From assembly GCF_900114785.1 (NCBI RefSeq), contig NZ_FOUG01000001.1:186001-250000 (forward strand): a DNA stretch of 64,000 bases. Reading direction: 5' to 3'. Below the pieces are notes generated by a model. It searched no databases. It was not told the origin of the DNA and saw nothing but the letters and a program-made list of their open reading frames with translations. This document shows positions 54,475 through 62,347 of this stretch, piece after piece (positions within the stretch are counted from its first letter, which is position 1; every line of letters starts with the position of its first letter). The position numbers were made by a program, and so were the translations under genes. This DNA is from Variovorax sp. OV329. GTDB taxonomy: Bacteria > Pseudomonadota > Gammaproteobacteria > Burkholderiales > Burkholderiaceae_C.

Positions 54475-54837
54475 ATGAAAACCACCGCGCCCACACTTGA
54501 GCAACACGCGCAGAACGGCCGACTGGCCTACGACACACACCTGGCCCTGGGGCGCTTGCTGGCGTTCGCGAGCGAGGCATACGGAAAGACTTTGCCGGAA
54601 GTGAGAGCGGCCAAGGCAGCCCAGGATCGATTGCAGACCTATCGCTGCCGCCTGGACAGTCGCGTCATGGGCGAGCAAAACCCGCCACGCGACTCGCATA
54701 TCGAAGCCGCCTGCTGGCGGTGCTACTACCCAGGAAGCCCGCAGGGCGGGGCGCTGGGGCACGCAAACGAGCTGGGGCCATCCACCTACGCCAAGGGGCG
54801 CTTGCCGCTTGCAAACGCGGCGTGGGTCCTTCCTTGA
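54475..54837 (+). CDS. Hypothetical element protein
   Basis: This protein of about 120 residues is not recognised. ATG 54475 gives MKTTAPTLEQHAQNGRLAYDTHLALGRLLAFASEAYG, shown here in shortened form as MKTTAPTLEQHAQNG. GTG 54451 would add eight residues. The C-terminal half is Gly/Pro-rich and holds a W-x-C-Y-Y motif. It lies in the element between the primase gene and a small DNA-binding protein gene. Confidence 0.5.
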   Translation: MKTTAPTLEQHAQNGRLAYDTHLALGRLLAFASEAYGKTLPEVRAAKAAQDRLQTYRCRLDSRVMGEQNPPRDSHIEAACWRCYYPGSPQGGALGHANELGPSTYAKGRLPLANAAWVLP

Positions 54838-54932
54838 GGGGGCTCTATGCGGGGGCAGTGGCCTCGCCCCGTTCGATATCTGCGTGGCGCCGAGAAGGCC
54901 ATTTCCGTTTCCTTTCGTCAATCAATAGCTCA

Positions 54933-55274
54933 ATGGACAATCGACAATACGCATTCACCGCCGTGGAACTTGCAGCCTGCTTTTCCATCTCGCCTCGTCG
55001 AGTGCGGCAGCTTGCGGAAGATGGCGATCTTCCCCGCCTTGCCCGTGGCACGTTCGACGGAGCATGGCTTTGCTACTTGCTCTTGGGCCGCCGTCGCGTT
55101 CAAGGGGGCAAGGCAAAGGTGTCGGCGCCCGTTTGCGTCGCTGTCGGCTGGCGCTCCGGAGCCTTGGGCGTCGCCGGTGAACGCGAGGCGCTCATTAGGA
55201 TGTTTGAACGCAATGGGTTGACGCGCGACGATGCGCTGATTTCGCTTGGTGCAGCGGCAGGGATGAGTCCGTAA
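54933..55274 (+). CDS. Small helix-turn-helix DNA-binding protein
   Basis: This 113-residue protein has an N-terminal helix-turn-helix (FTAVELAACFSISPRRVRQL and EDGDLPRLARG) that suggests a MerR/excisionase-like DNA-binding fold. The C-terminal part has a helical stretch (EREALIRMFERNGLTRDDAL). The ATG at 54933 is preferred over upstream starts because the fold begins there. It may be a regulator of the element. The frame extends upstream without start quality. Confidence 0.6.
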   Translation: MDNRQYAFTAVELAACFSISPRRVRQLAEDGDLPRLARGTFDGAWLCYLLLGRRRVQGGKAKVSAPVCVAVGWRSGALGVAGEREALIRMFERNGLTRDDALISLGAAAGMSP

Positions 55275-55489
55275 AAAGCGTCGCTACATTGCGAAGCTCA
55301 TCGCGGCCCAACGCGGGAGTGAAGACGAGGCAAGCGATTGGGCTGGCCTGGCATGCTGTGCGCAGCGATGCAAACTTCGCTGGCTCCTAGAGAGCAGATG
55401 CTTGGCAGCAGACGACAAGACCTGAATAAGTGCGCATCATGATGGTGCTGCCCGCCATCTGGACGCACAAGCATTTGTACTATGCACAT

Positions 55490-55812
55490 TCCGGCGGCGC
55501 CACGCGGTCGAACTCAAGCGGTAGTTGCTGGCGGCGTGCCAAGAATCTGGAGCGTTGGTCGCGCAGATTGCGTTGGCCCATGGGCACAATGCCAACCTCA
55601 TTCACAAGCGGCGCCGCACGGCGAGCGAGGTGTCAACTCGACGAGCGGCGACCGGCAAGCCGAGCTTGTTTTGCACACTGGCGCCGGGCCCCGCCGTCGC
55701 ATGCGACATCCACCTTTAGTTTCGCTGTGCTGCAATCGCCGTGTACATGACTTCGTTCTGGAGTGCGTCAAACCAATGCGCCACTTGGCTGCGCAAGTTT
55801 CGTGATCCGGGT
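55490..55812 (+). pseudogene. Decayed IS66-family TnpA (OrfA) fragment
   Basis: Translations recall the small IS66 TnpA protein: HAVELKR, then LLAACQESGALVAQIALAHGHNANLIHK, and later ATWLRKF as in the TnpA C-terminus (CA-WLR). Given here as short parts only. A stop codon interrupts after AVELKR and another before the last part. It covers most of the otherwise geneless stretch 55275-55871. An IS256-family copy is inserted behind it, and a TnpC fragment is on the other side. Confidence 0.55.
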
Positions 55813-55871
55813 CGGCGCACTGTGGCTCCGTCGAACCGTTGGACATGTGCGGAGGCACCTGCGGCGTTGAT

Positions 55872-57293
55872 GTCCCGGGAAGTGGTGTAAGTCTTCTTTC
55901 ACTCGCTGCGCGGCAAGGCGCGTAGGGCGTAGCCCGAAGCGCCTTGCCGCGCAGCGGCCGCTCCCTTCGGGGGTGGTCATCGTGAAGTCCGGATAAGGTT
56001 TGAGGTGCGACCCACCAACCCTTGTCCTTGAAGGAAATCACGATGACCAACGCCACTATGGCACTAGCCGAGCTCGCCGAGAAGGGAGCCGACGTCGACG
56101 TCCTGCGCCAGATGGTGCAGTTCATGGCCCAGCGCCTGATGGAGCTCGATGTCGAAGGGCGCTGCGGCGCCGCCTACGACGAGAAGAATCCCGAGCGCCT
56201 CAACAGCCGCAATGGCTATCGCGAACGCACCTGGGATACCCGAGCCGGCAGCGTCGAGCTGAAGATCCCCAAGCTGCGCCAGGGCAGCTACTTCCCCGAG
56301 TTCCTGGAGCCCCGGCGCACCGCCGAGAAGGCGCTCACTGCCGTCATCCAGGAAGCCTATGTGCAAGGCATCTCCACCCGATCCGTGGACGACCTGGTCA
56401 AGTCGCTGGGCATGAGCGGCGTCTCCAAGAGCCAAGTCAGCCGGCTATGCGGCGAACTCGACGAGCGGGTCAACGCCTTCCTTGGGCGTCAGATCGAGGG
56501 CGACTGGCCCTACCTGTGGATCGACGCCACCTACGTGAAGACGCGCGAGGCCGGGCGCATCGTGAGCGTGGCGGTGATAGTGGCCGTCGGCGTGAACACC
56601 GACGGCCAGCGCGAGGTGCTCGGCTTGAAGGTCGGTGCCTCGGAGGCCAAGCCCTTCTGGACCGAGTTCCTGCGCAGCCTGAACCGCCGTGGGTTGCGCG
56701 GCGTGAAGCTCGTGATCAGCGACAGCCACGAGGGCATCAAGGCGGCCGCAGCGAAGGTCCTGAAGGCCACCTGGCAGCGTTGCAGGGTGCACTTTATGCG
56801 AAATGCCCTGGCGCACGCCGGCAAGACGCAGCGGCGCATGGTCAGCGCGGCCATCGGCACAGTGTTCGTGCAGGACTCGGCCGATGCAGCGCGGACGCAA
56901 TGGAGGTCGGTGGCCGACCAGCTCCGAGACAAGTTCCCCAAGCTCGGCCACCTGATGGACGACGCAGAGAACGATGTGCTGGCGTTCATGACCTTCCCGC
57001 GGGCGCACTGGACGCAGATCTACTCCACCAATCCTCTTGAGCGGCTGAATGCCGAGATCAAGCGCCGCACGAATGTGGTTGGCATCTTCCCCAACGTCGC
57101 CTCGATCACACGGCTCGTCGGAGGCATGATGCTCGAGCAGAACGACGAATGGTCGCTCAACCGGCGCTATATGCAGCTTGAAGGCTTGCAGACCTTGAGC
57201 GACACTGCGCCCACTCGGCTGTCCGCAGTGGCGCGCTGAGTACCGTGCAACTCAGCCTTCTCCGGGCTGTGGACCTACACCACGGAATGGGAC
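55872..57293 (+). mobile_element. IS256-family insertion sequence
   Basis: About 1.42 kb including the transposase gene. The ends carry imperfect inverted repeats: left GTCCCGGGAAGTGGTGTAAG (from 55872) and right CTACACCACGGAATGGGAC (to 57293), which match at about 16 of 22 positions in reverse complement. No target-site duplication was found at these ends. The limits are approximate. Confidence 0.7.
56043..57239 (+). CDS. IS256-family (mutator-type) transposase
   Basis: This 398-residue DDE transposase has the typical N-terminal region ([20 protein letters not shown]), the catalytic Asp in LWIDATYVK, the second Asp in [13 protein letters not shown] and the Glu in the [20 protein letters not shown] segment (in short: [13 protein letters not shown]). 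The start at 56043 follows a GAAGGAAATC site. It is intact and inserted in older IS66 remnants inside the integrated element. Confidence 0.95.
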   Translation: MTNATMALAELAEKGADVDVLRQMVQFMAQRLMELDVEGRCGAAYDEKNPERLNSRNGYRERTWDTRAGSVELKIPKLRQGSYFPEFLEPRRTAEKALTAVIQEAYVQGISTRSVDDLVKSLGMSGVSKSQVSRLCGELDERVNAFLGRQIEGDWPYLWIDATYVKTREAGRIVSVAVIVAVGVNTDGQREVLGLKVGASEAKPFWTEFLRSLNRRGLRGVKLVISDSHEGIKAAAAKVLKATWQRCRVHFMRNALAHAGKTQRRMVSAAIGTVFVQDSADAARTQWRSVADQLRDKFPKLGHLMDDAENDVLAFMTFPRAHWTQIYSTNPLERLNAEIKRRTNVVGIFPNVASITRLVGGMMLEQNDEWSLNRRYMQLEGLQTLSDTAPTRLSAVAR

Positions 57294-57339
57294 GCGACCC
57301 CTGCGGCCGCGAGAGGCACCAATCAAGCGCCAGGGGCCG

Positions 57340-57575
57340 GCCGCGCAGTTGCCGCGCTGGGAGATCCGCCACGAGCCCTGGAGCCGCACCTGCTCCTGCG
57401 ACTGCGCCCTCCAGCGGGTCGGCTTGGACCGGGTCAGAGAAGGTCGATTACAAGTCAGGGGTTTTCACGGCGGAGCGCTACATCTGCGTCGCGCTAGCCT
57501 GGCCATCGCGCGCTCAACATTGGCGCAGTGGATCGGGCAAGGCGGCGGTGCGGTGGCGCCCCTTAGGATTCGGCC
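57340..57575 (+). pseudogene. Decayed IS66-family TnpC fragment
   Basis: Two frames carry pieces of the IS66 transposase TnpC in the correct order: TCSCDCALQRVG first, then (other frame) GSEKVDYKSGVFTAERYIC, and then RASLAIARSTLAQWIG, with a deletion between the last two. Several frameshifts exclude function. With the TnpA remnant at 55490 it shows that an IS66 element existed here before the IS256 insertion. The 57240-57631 stretch holds nothing else that I can support. Confidence 0.55.
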
Positions 57576-57631
57576 CCAATCGCAGTCGCTGAAGACAACA
57601 AAAAATTGCACCGTGCGGCGCCATACTGAGC

Positions 57632-58945
57632 TCAGCTCGAATGGCGAAGCAATAGTCGGCCGACGAGTCCCGACGAATCACCCATCCTCAGAGGAAGCCG
57701 GTCGTCGTCGACATCGACACCCAATACGCGAACAGTGGCCGAGGTCCCGTTGACGTTGACTGGCGGCAGTCGAAATTCGGTGTCGACTGCCGCCGTGATT
57801 CCGTCGTGCCGGGGATAGATCAACGCCAACTCTGAGCATCGAAACGCGGTGGCGTAGGCGTTCATCTGATACATGTCGGCTTCGCTCGGCACTTGCCGAC
57901 CTTCGCGGTCCAGCTCCAGGAGCTTCCACTTCGTGTCTGCAATCGCAACGACTTCGGAGCCTCGCTGAAGCACCAGATCGGGCCTTAGCGCAAAACTTGG
58001 CCCCTCTCGACCAGCCGCCGCAACGGTGGCCAGTGAGTGCGTCGAGTTTTGAGTCAAAACCTGCAAGCCAGGATCACGGCCTGCTTGGCGTCGCAGTGTG
58101 TTTGCCACGGCCGACTCGAACAGTTTGTTCATGTCAAACAGCAAAGCCGGGGCTTCATTTCGGCCTGCTCTAAGTGCGGGCGTCAAGAGCGCCAAAATCC
58201 AACCCGCCCAGTCAATCGCCGTTCGGTAGCGCTCGGCGCGCCTGTCGAAGTTGAGCCGGGCCACCTCAAGCGGCGCGAGGTGTCCATCGTTGACTTCATC
58301 GAGAACGCCCAGAAGCTCTACCCACCGGCGGTTAAGTTCAACGCTGCGTATCCATGGCCTGGTGACCCGAATCGCCTTCTTCAGCACGCGGTTCCACACG
58401 TTGTCGGCGGTCAACTCGTCGAACGCACAAGCGACGAGGTCGGGGCGATTCGCGTGAACTCCCATCTGCCGTCCAACCACAATTCGGCCCCGAACGATTT
58501 GCAGATCTTCCTCATGCTCCTGGTACTGCCTGAGCAGGCCACCTCGAAGGACGCTGCTCACAGAATCGAAGAACGCGGAAATGAACGCTTCCAGTAAGGG
58601 CGCGCGGCGCAGGTGCTGCCCTGCAGGGAGGTGCTGAAACTGAGGGAAGCGGTCGGTCAGTTTCAAAAGACGAAGCAGAACCCCGCGACACTGTTCTGCC
58701 GTCTCGTTGCCGCCTTGGGTCTTTGGCAGAACCTCCAAGACGCGCCCGCCCAGACTGACAACACCGCAGTACTGGGCCAGCTTCAACTTCCGGTGGCCCA
58801 GCTCGCAGAATCCACGCCTTAGTTCGCCGATCTGCGCGAGAGACTCAGCCTCCGCCGGGGTCAAGCTTCCGCCAGCCCCTTCGGCGGTGATGGGGATGGG
58901 CTGGTGCTCCAGCGCTGTTAGGAACCTGGCGGGCGCGGCAGTCAT
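57632..58945 (-). CDS. mcrC: McrC-family subunit of a modification-dependent restriction system
   Basis: This 437-residue nuclease subunit has the McrC N-terminal domain (QIGELRRGFCELGHRKLKL, then RVLEVLPK) and a C-terminal PD-(D/E)xK-type nuclease site, with Asp323 in LRPDLVLQ and DTK at 337-339 (VAIADTKWKLL). It should cleave DNA together with the McrB motor encoded 11 bp upstream. The pair recognises modified cytosine in the known McrBC system. The last gene of a four-gene minus-strand operon, it is adjacent to decayed transposon DNA. Confidence 0.92.
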   Translation of the reverse strand: MTAAPARFLTALEHQPIPITAEGAGGSLTPAEAESLAQIGELRRGFCELGHRKLKLAQYCGVVSLGGRVLEVLPKTQGGNETAEQCRGVLLRLLKLTDRFPQFQHLPAGQHLRRAPLLEAFISAFFDSVSSVLRGGLLRQYQEHEEDLQIVRGRIVVGRQMGVHANRPDLVACAFDELTADNVWNRVLKKAIRVTRPWIRSVELNRRWVELLGVLDEVNDGHLAPLEVARLNFDRRAERYRTAIDWAGWILALLTPALRAGRNEAPALLFDMNKLFESAVANTLRRQAGRDPGLQVLTQNSTHSLATVAAAGREGPSFALRPDLVLQRGSEVVAIADTKWKLLELDREGRQVPSEADMYQMNAYATAFRCSELALIYPRHDGITAAVDTEFRLPPVNVNGTSATVRVLGVDVDDDRLPLRMGDSSGLVGRLLLRHSS

Positions 58946-58956
58946 TTTGCTGCCGG

Positions 58957-61197
58957 CTAGGCGGTCGGGATCACCCCAGGCGCGTCTTCATAGATGCCGC
59001 GAAAGCTGCTGGCTGTCCAACTTGCAGGCGAGGTAACGATGAAGCGCGAACGATCCCCTGGGACCCCGTCAAGTTGCCGGCGCACAAACAGGCGAGCGAA
59101 GCTCAGCGGCTCCTCCTTCACGAACGCTTGATCCCCTATCGTTGAGAGCACCAGAGCGACGCGGGAGAAGTCGTCGAAGAAGTATTCCTGCAGCAGCGGA
59201 ATCAACTGCTTGGCGAACGCCTCCCTGACGCCTTCAAGGGTCTGCGCCTTCATCAAGTAGGCATGGCCAATGCGGTGGTCGCGATCCAGCAGGTACTCCA
59301 GGCGGTCGTTGATCCGCTGAAGGAGCTGACCAAGCTGGACACCTTCGACGACGGTGGACAGCGTTTCATAGTCCGGCCCACGCTCTTCGAACTGGAAGCG
59401 CCGCCGCAGGGCAACATCCAGGAGCGCGATCGAGCGATCCGCCGTGTTCATCGTGCCGTAGATGTCCAGATTTTTGGGCACTCCGAACGGCCGCTCGGCT
59501 GAGTCTGCCTCTTCCTCACCCGGCAGATGTACCGCCAGGCCTTCGACCAGTCGCCCTTGCGCGTCAAACACCGCGCGCTTGTCCGGCTCAATCAACGTGA
59601 TCAGATCGCCAAAGACTTTGGCAATGTTTGCCCGATTAATCTCGTCGATGAACAACGCGTACCGCTTGCCAGGGTTGGCATGCGCGTCGTCGCAGATTTG
59701 CTTGAATTTGCCGTCAACCAAACGGAACTGAGTCGTTCCATCTTCGGCGGTCCTGACCGGCCGGATGCCACGCACGAAATCTTCGTATGTGAAGGAAGGG
59801 TGGAAAGTCACCACCTTGTACCGGTGGATGGCTTCCGTGGCCGCCTTTGGGCCGGCCTTCAACGTCCGCCACAGTTGCGCCGACTCGTCGTCTTGTTCTT
59901 GCCAGCCAAGAATCAACTGCCAGTCGCCCGACTCGCGCTTGTCGAAAAGATACGGTGGTCGGCGAATGCTGATATTGACTGTCTTGCTGGTCTCCGGTGT
60001 GTGCTCCTGGAGGTATCCCCACAGGGTGGCCTGAACGCCGGCCGGCGCCCGGCCGCGTTGCTTCGCCTTCGCGTGGACCCATCGGTGGGCTCGAATCTCG
60101 GGAACCCTCGCCGGGCGGCCTATGTCGGCCAGCGCTGCCGCGATGACGCTGCGCCAGCCGTGTACCGTCAAAGTCTCTTGGAGCCAGCTCTCGGGGTCGA
60201 CGTTGTTTGGGGCATCGGTGTAGTCCTTGAATCGCTCTCGCAACCAGTGAGTCTTGCCGGTCCCAGGTGGGCCATACACGATCAAGTTTGTCGGCGCTGC
60301 CATCTGCAGGATTGGTGTGGCGACTGCCCTCTGGCTTGATGACTCCGCCGCCAAAGGCTCTTGGACCACTGGTGCCGCAACCGGCTCCTCATCCTGTTTG
60401 GCTGAGCGCCACAGTGCCTCCAGCGGCGGCTCGTAGAAGTCCAATGCTTTGCCGGGATACTTCGCGTCGCACTCACTTCGTAGTTTGAGCAGCGCGTCAT
60501 CAAGCTGCCGATCCGTCCAGCCTTTCAACTGCGCACGGGATGCGACCTTGAAGCCCTGCAACACAGAGATCCTGTCTCGATTGGAAGACATGCGCTCGAC
60601 CCTGTCCGGGTAGGCGAAGTAGCGCAGCATGTGACGGAACTGTCGATCGCCATCACGCGGCACCGACTCGATCCACTCCATGAATCGTTCATAGTCTTCA
60701 AAGATCGCCTTGCGATCCGAAGTGGACTTCGATTTCATCGACTGGGCAAGTGAGATAAGGTACGCCAGTTCCTTCCACCGCAGGTTGTTGTAGGCGGCCC
60801 CCGCAGAGCCAACTCCCTGCAATACCTCAGATTCGAGCATCGGGTTGTCAGGAGGGAGTGTCTCTTCAGACCATGACCAGACCTCCTGAACATGCTGGCG
60901 CTTCTTCTCGGCCCCGATATTCGAAGGAAACAGAAGCAGCACCCACATCATTTCAGCCATCAGTTGGCGACCGGCTGGGCTCGCTGCCTGCATCTGACCA
61001 CGTAACTTGGTCATGAAGTCGTCGTCGCCAGCATCCGGATGGTCGACGAAGGCCGAGCGCAGCTCCTCAACCAGTGGCGGGGTCCATAGCGAACGGTCAC
61101 TCAGCAAAGATTCATCCGCGCATATGCAACGCTCGATCCAACGCTGCGCAGCTGACAGGAGGGGCGCAACATCACGGTCGTGGACTTTGCGAGCCAT
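58957..61197 (-). CDS. mcrB: McrB-family AAA+ motor of a modification-dependent restriction system
   Basis: The 746-residue protein has an N-terminal region of about 300 residues that differs from the E. coli McrB DNA-binding domain, then an AAA+ domain: Walker A GPPGTGKTH (309-317), Walker B LFIDEINRA and the McrB-type sensor GTMNTADRS (581-589). Between Walker A and B is an inserted segment (345-430) with WRSVIAAALADIGRPARVPEI, a winged-helix shape like HARE-HTH domains. The motor probably uses GTP as in McrB, but ATP is possible. McrC follows after 11 bp. The different N-terminus suggests a different DNA mark is read. Confidence 0.9.
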   Translation of the reverse strand: MARKVHDRDVAPLLSAAQRWIERCICADESLLSDRSLWTPPLVEELRSAFVDHPDAGDDDFMTKLRGQMQAASPAGRQLMAEMMWVLLLFPSNIGAEKKRQHVQEVWSWSEETLPPDNPMLESEVLQGVGSAGAAYNNLRWKELAYLISLAQSMKSKSTSDRKAIFEDYERFMEWIESVPRDGDRQFRHMLRYFAYPDRVERMSSNRDRISVLQGFKVASRAQLKGWTDRQLDDALLKLRSECDAKYPGKALDFYEPPLEALWRSAKQDEEPVAAPVVQEPLAAESSSQRAVATPILQMAAPTNLIVYGPPGTGKTHWLRERFKDYTDAPNNVDPESWLQETLTVHGWRSVIAAALADIGRPARVPEIRAHRWVHAKAKQRGRAPAGVQATLWGYLQEHTPETSKTVNISIRRPPYLFDKRESGDWQLILGWQEQDDESAQLWRTLKAGPKAATEAIHRYKVVTFHPSFTYEDFVRGIRPVRTAEDGTTQFRLVDGKFKQICDDAHANPGKRYALFIDEINRANIAKVFGDLITLIEPDKRAVFDAQGRLVEGLAVHLPGEEEADSAERPFGVPKNLDIYGTMNTADRSIALLDVALRRRFQFEERGPDYETLSTVVEGVQLGQLLQRINDRLEYLLDRDHRIGHAYLMKAQTLEGVREAFAKQLIPLLQEYFFDDFSRVALVLSTIGDQAFVKEEPLSFARLFVRRQLDGVPGDRSRFIVTSPASWTASSFRGIYEDAPGVIPTA

Positions 61198-61222
61198 GAT
61201 CAGGGTTCATTTCTAGTCGTGG

Positions 61223-62347
61223 TCATGCCGAGGCCACAACCTGATCGACGGTATCGAACAAGCCAACTGCTTTGCAGCCTTGCAGGAAGCTGTCCTTCAG
61301 GAAGTTGCTGTTGGCATACGGCGACCTTTGGGTGTGCCGGCTGACATCTTGAAGGTACTTTTCGGGCGCCTTGCCTTCTGCACCAGCAGACTGTTCATTC
61401 CAGCGCCATTCATCCAGTACTTCAACAAGCCACGCCTTTCCGTCGACACCAAGCAGCTTTGCTCGGTAACGTTCCTCAATACCGTACACGTCTTTCCAGG
61501 TTTCGATTTGCTCCGCAGAGCCTGCAGGGCCGAAGGAGAGAGCAACCTCCGCAGGTGTCATCTTCTCGAGGTTCACGTGCGGCAGAGTCACTTTGATATC
61601 GATCCCGGAGTGGGCCTTCGCGAAAGGGAAGAAAACCTTCCGCCTCGTCGTAGCACCGGCAGGATCTTTTGGTGGGTACGTTGGATCTTTACTAGTCTTG
61701 TAGCTACTGTTGCAGTGGTGGCATGCCGGAACCAGATTCCGAAAATTAATAGAGTTGAATGGGTAGATCGCTTTGGGCAAGTAGTGGTCGTACGCGTCTC
61801 GCTTTGAGTGGTACTCGCCCAGAAGGTCGCTGATGCCACAGAATGGGCACTTGTCGCCCTTGTTCCTCTTCACAAAGGCTTGGTAGTGATTGGCGATGTC
61901 GCCGATCTTGTCTCTCAATGCCGCCAGGTTCAGCAGCGAGTCCGAATACAGCCCCTTAAAAAAGACAGCCAGTTGATCACTGAGCTTGGGATGGGACAGG
62001 GCAATGTCAGCATAGCGGGCGCGATGTACCCTCGGACTGTTGGCACACACGTCTTCCAGATTGTTGTTGCCCTGGTGCCACCGTTTGAACTGCGCAATCT
62101 CACATCTGGGTAAGCCCGAAAAGCTTTGATAGATGGCTTGCACTTGTGTGTAGAAGCGATCGCCAGCCTGCGTATCGCCGTAGGCGAACGATGTCATCAC
62201 CTCTTTGAGTGGTGGATTGGCATCAAAGAGGTCCAGGGAGAAAGCGCCGGCCTTCGGTGCGCGGCACCAGATCTGATAGACGATGAAGTTGATGAAGCGA
62301 TGCATACGCTCCATTTGATGCGGAACGTAGGTGTAGGCGAACAACAT
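61223..62347 (-). CDS. HNH endonuclease of an AAA-HNH (Septu-like) pair
   Basis: The 374-residue protein has an HNH/zinc-finger nuclease core: CPFC (Cys167, Cys170), the catalytic DH of YDHYLPKAIYP (187-188), an Asn/Leu stretch NFRNLVP and CHHC (Cys209, Cys212). A helical N-terminal region of 160 residues and a C-terminal region of 150 surround it. It overlaps the ATPase gene by one base (TGATG), so both products are made together. The pairing of an ABC-type AAA ATPase with an HNH nuclease resembles Septu (PtuA/PtuB), but the lengths differ. It precedes mcrB by 25 bp. Confidence 0.85.
   Translation of the reverse strand: MLFAYTYVPHQMERMHRFINFIVYQIWCRAPKAGAFSLDLFDANPPLKEVMTSFAYGDTQAGDRFYTQVQAIYQSFSGLPRCEIAQFKRWHQGNNNLEDVCANSPRVHRARYADIALSHPKLSDQLAVFFKGLYSDSLLNLAALRDKIGDIANHYQAFVKRNKGDKCPFCGISDLLGEYHSKRDAYDHYLPKAIYPFNSINFRNLVPACHHCNSSYKTSKDPTYPPKDPAGATTRRKVFFPFAKAHSGIDIKVTLPHVNLEKMTPAEVALSFGPAGSAEQIETWKDVYGIEERYRAKLLGVDGKAWLVEVLDEWRWNEQSAGAEGKAPEKYLQDVSRHTQRSPYANSNFLKDSFLQGCKAVGLFDTVDQVVASA

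Noticed and set aside
55275..55489. Small ORFs between the HTH gene and the IS66 remnant
   Set aside because: No start context, no domain and no consistent coding signal. I see nothing supportable in this part.
55860..57305. Target-site duplication around the IS256 copy
   Set aside because: Flanks (GCGTTGAT left, GCGACCCC right) do not match, so no duplication is claimed.
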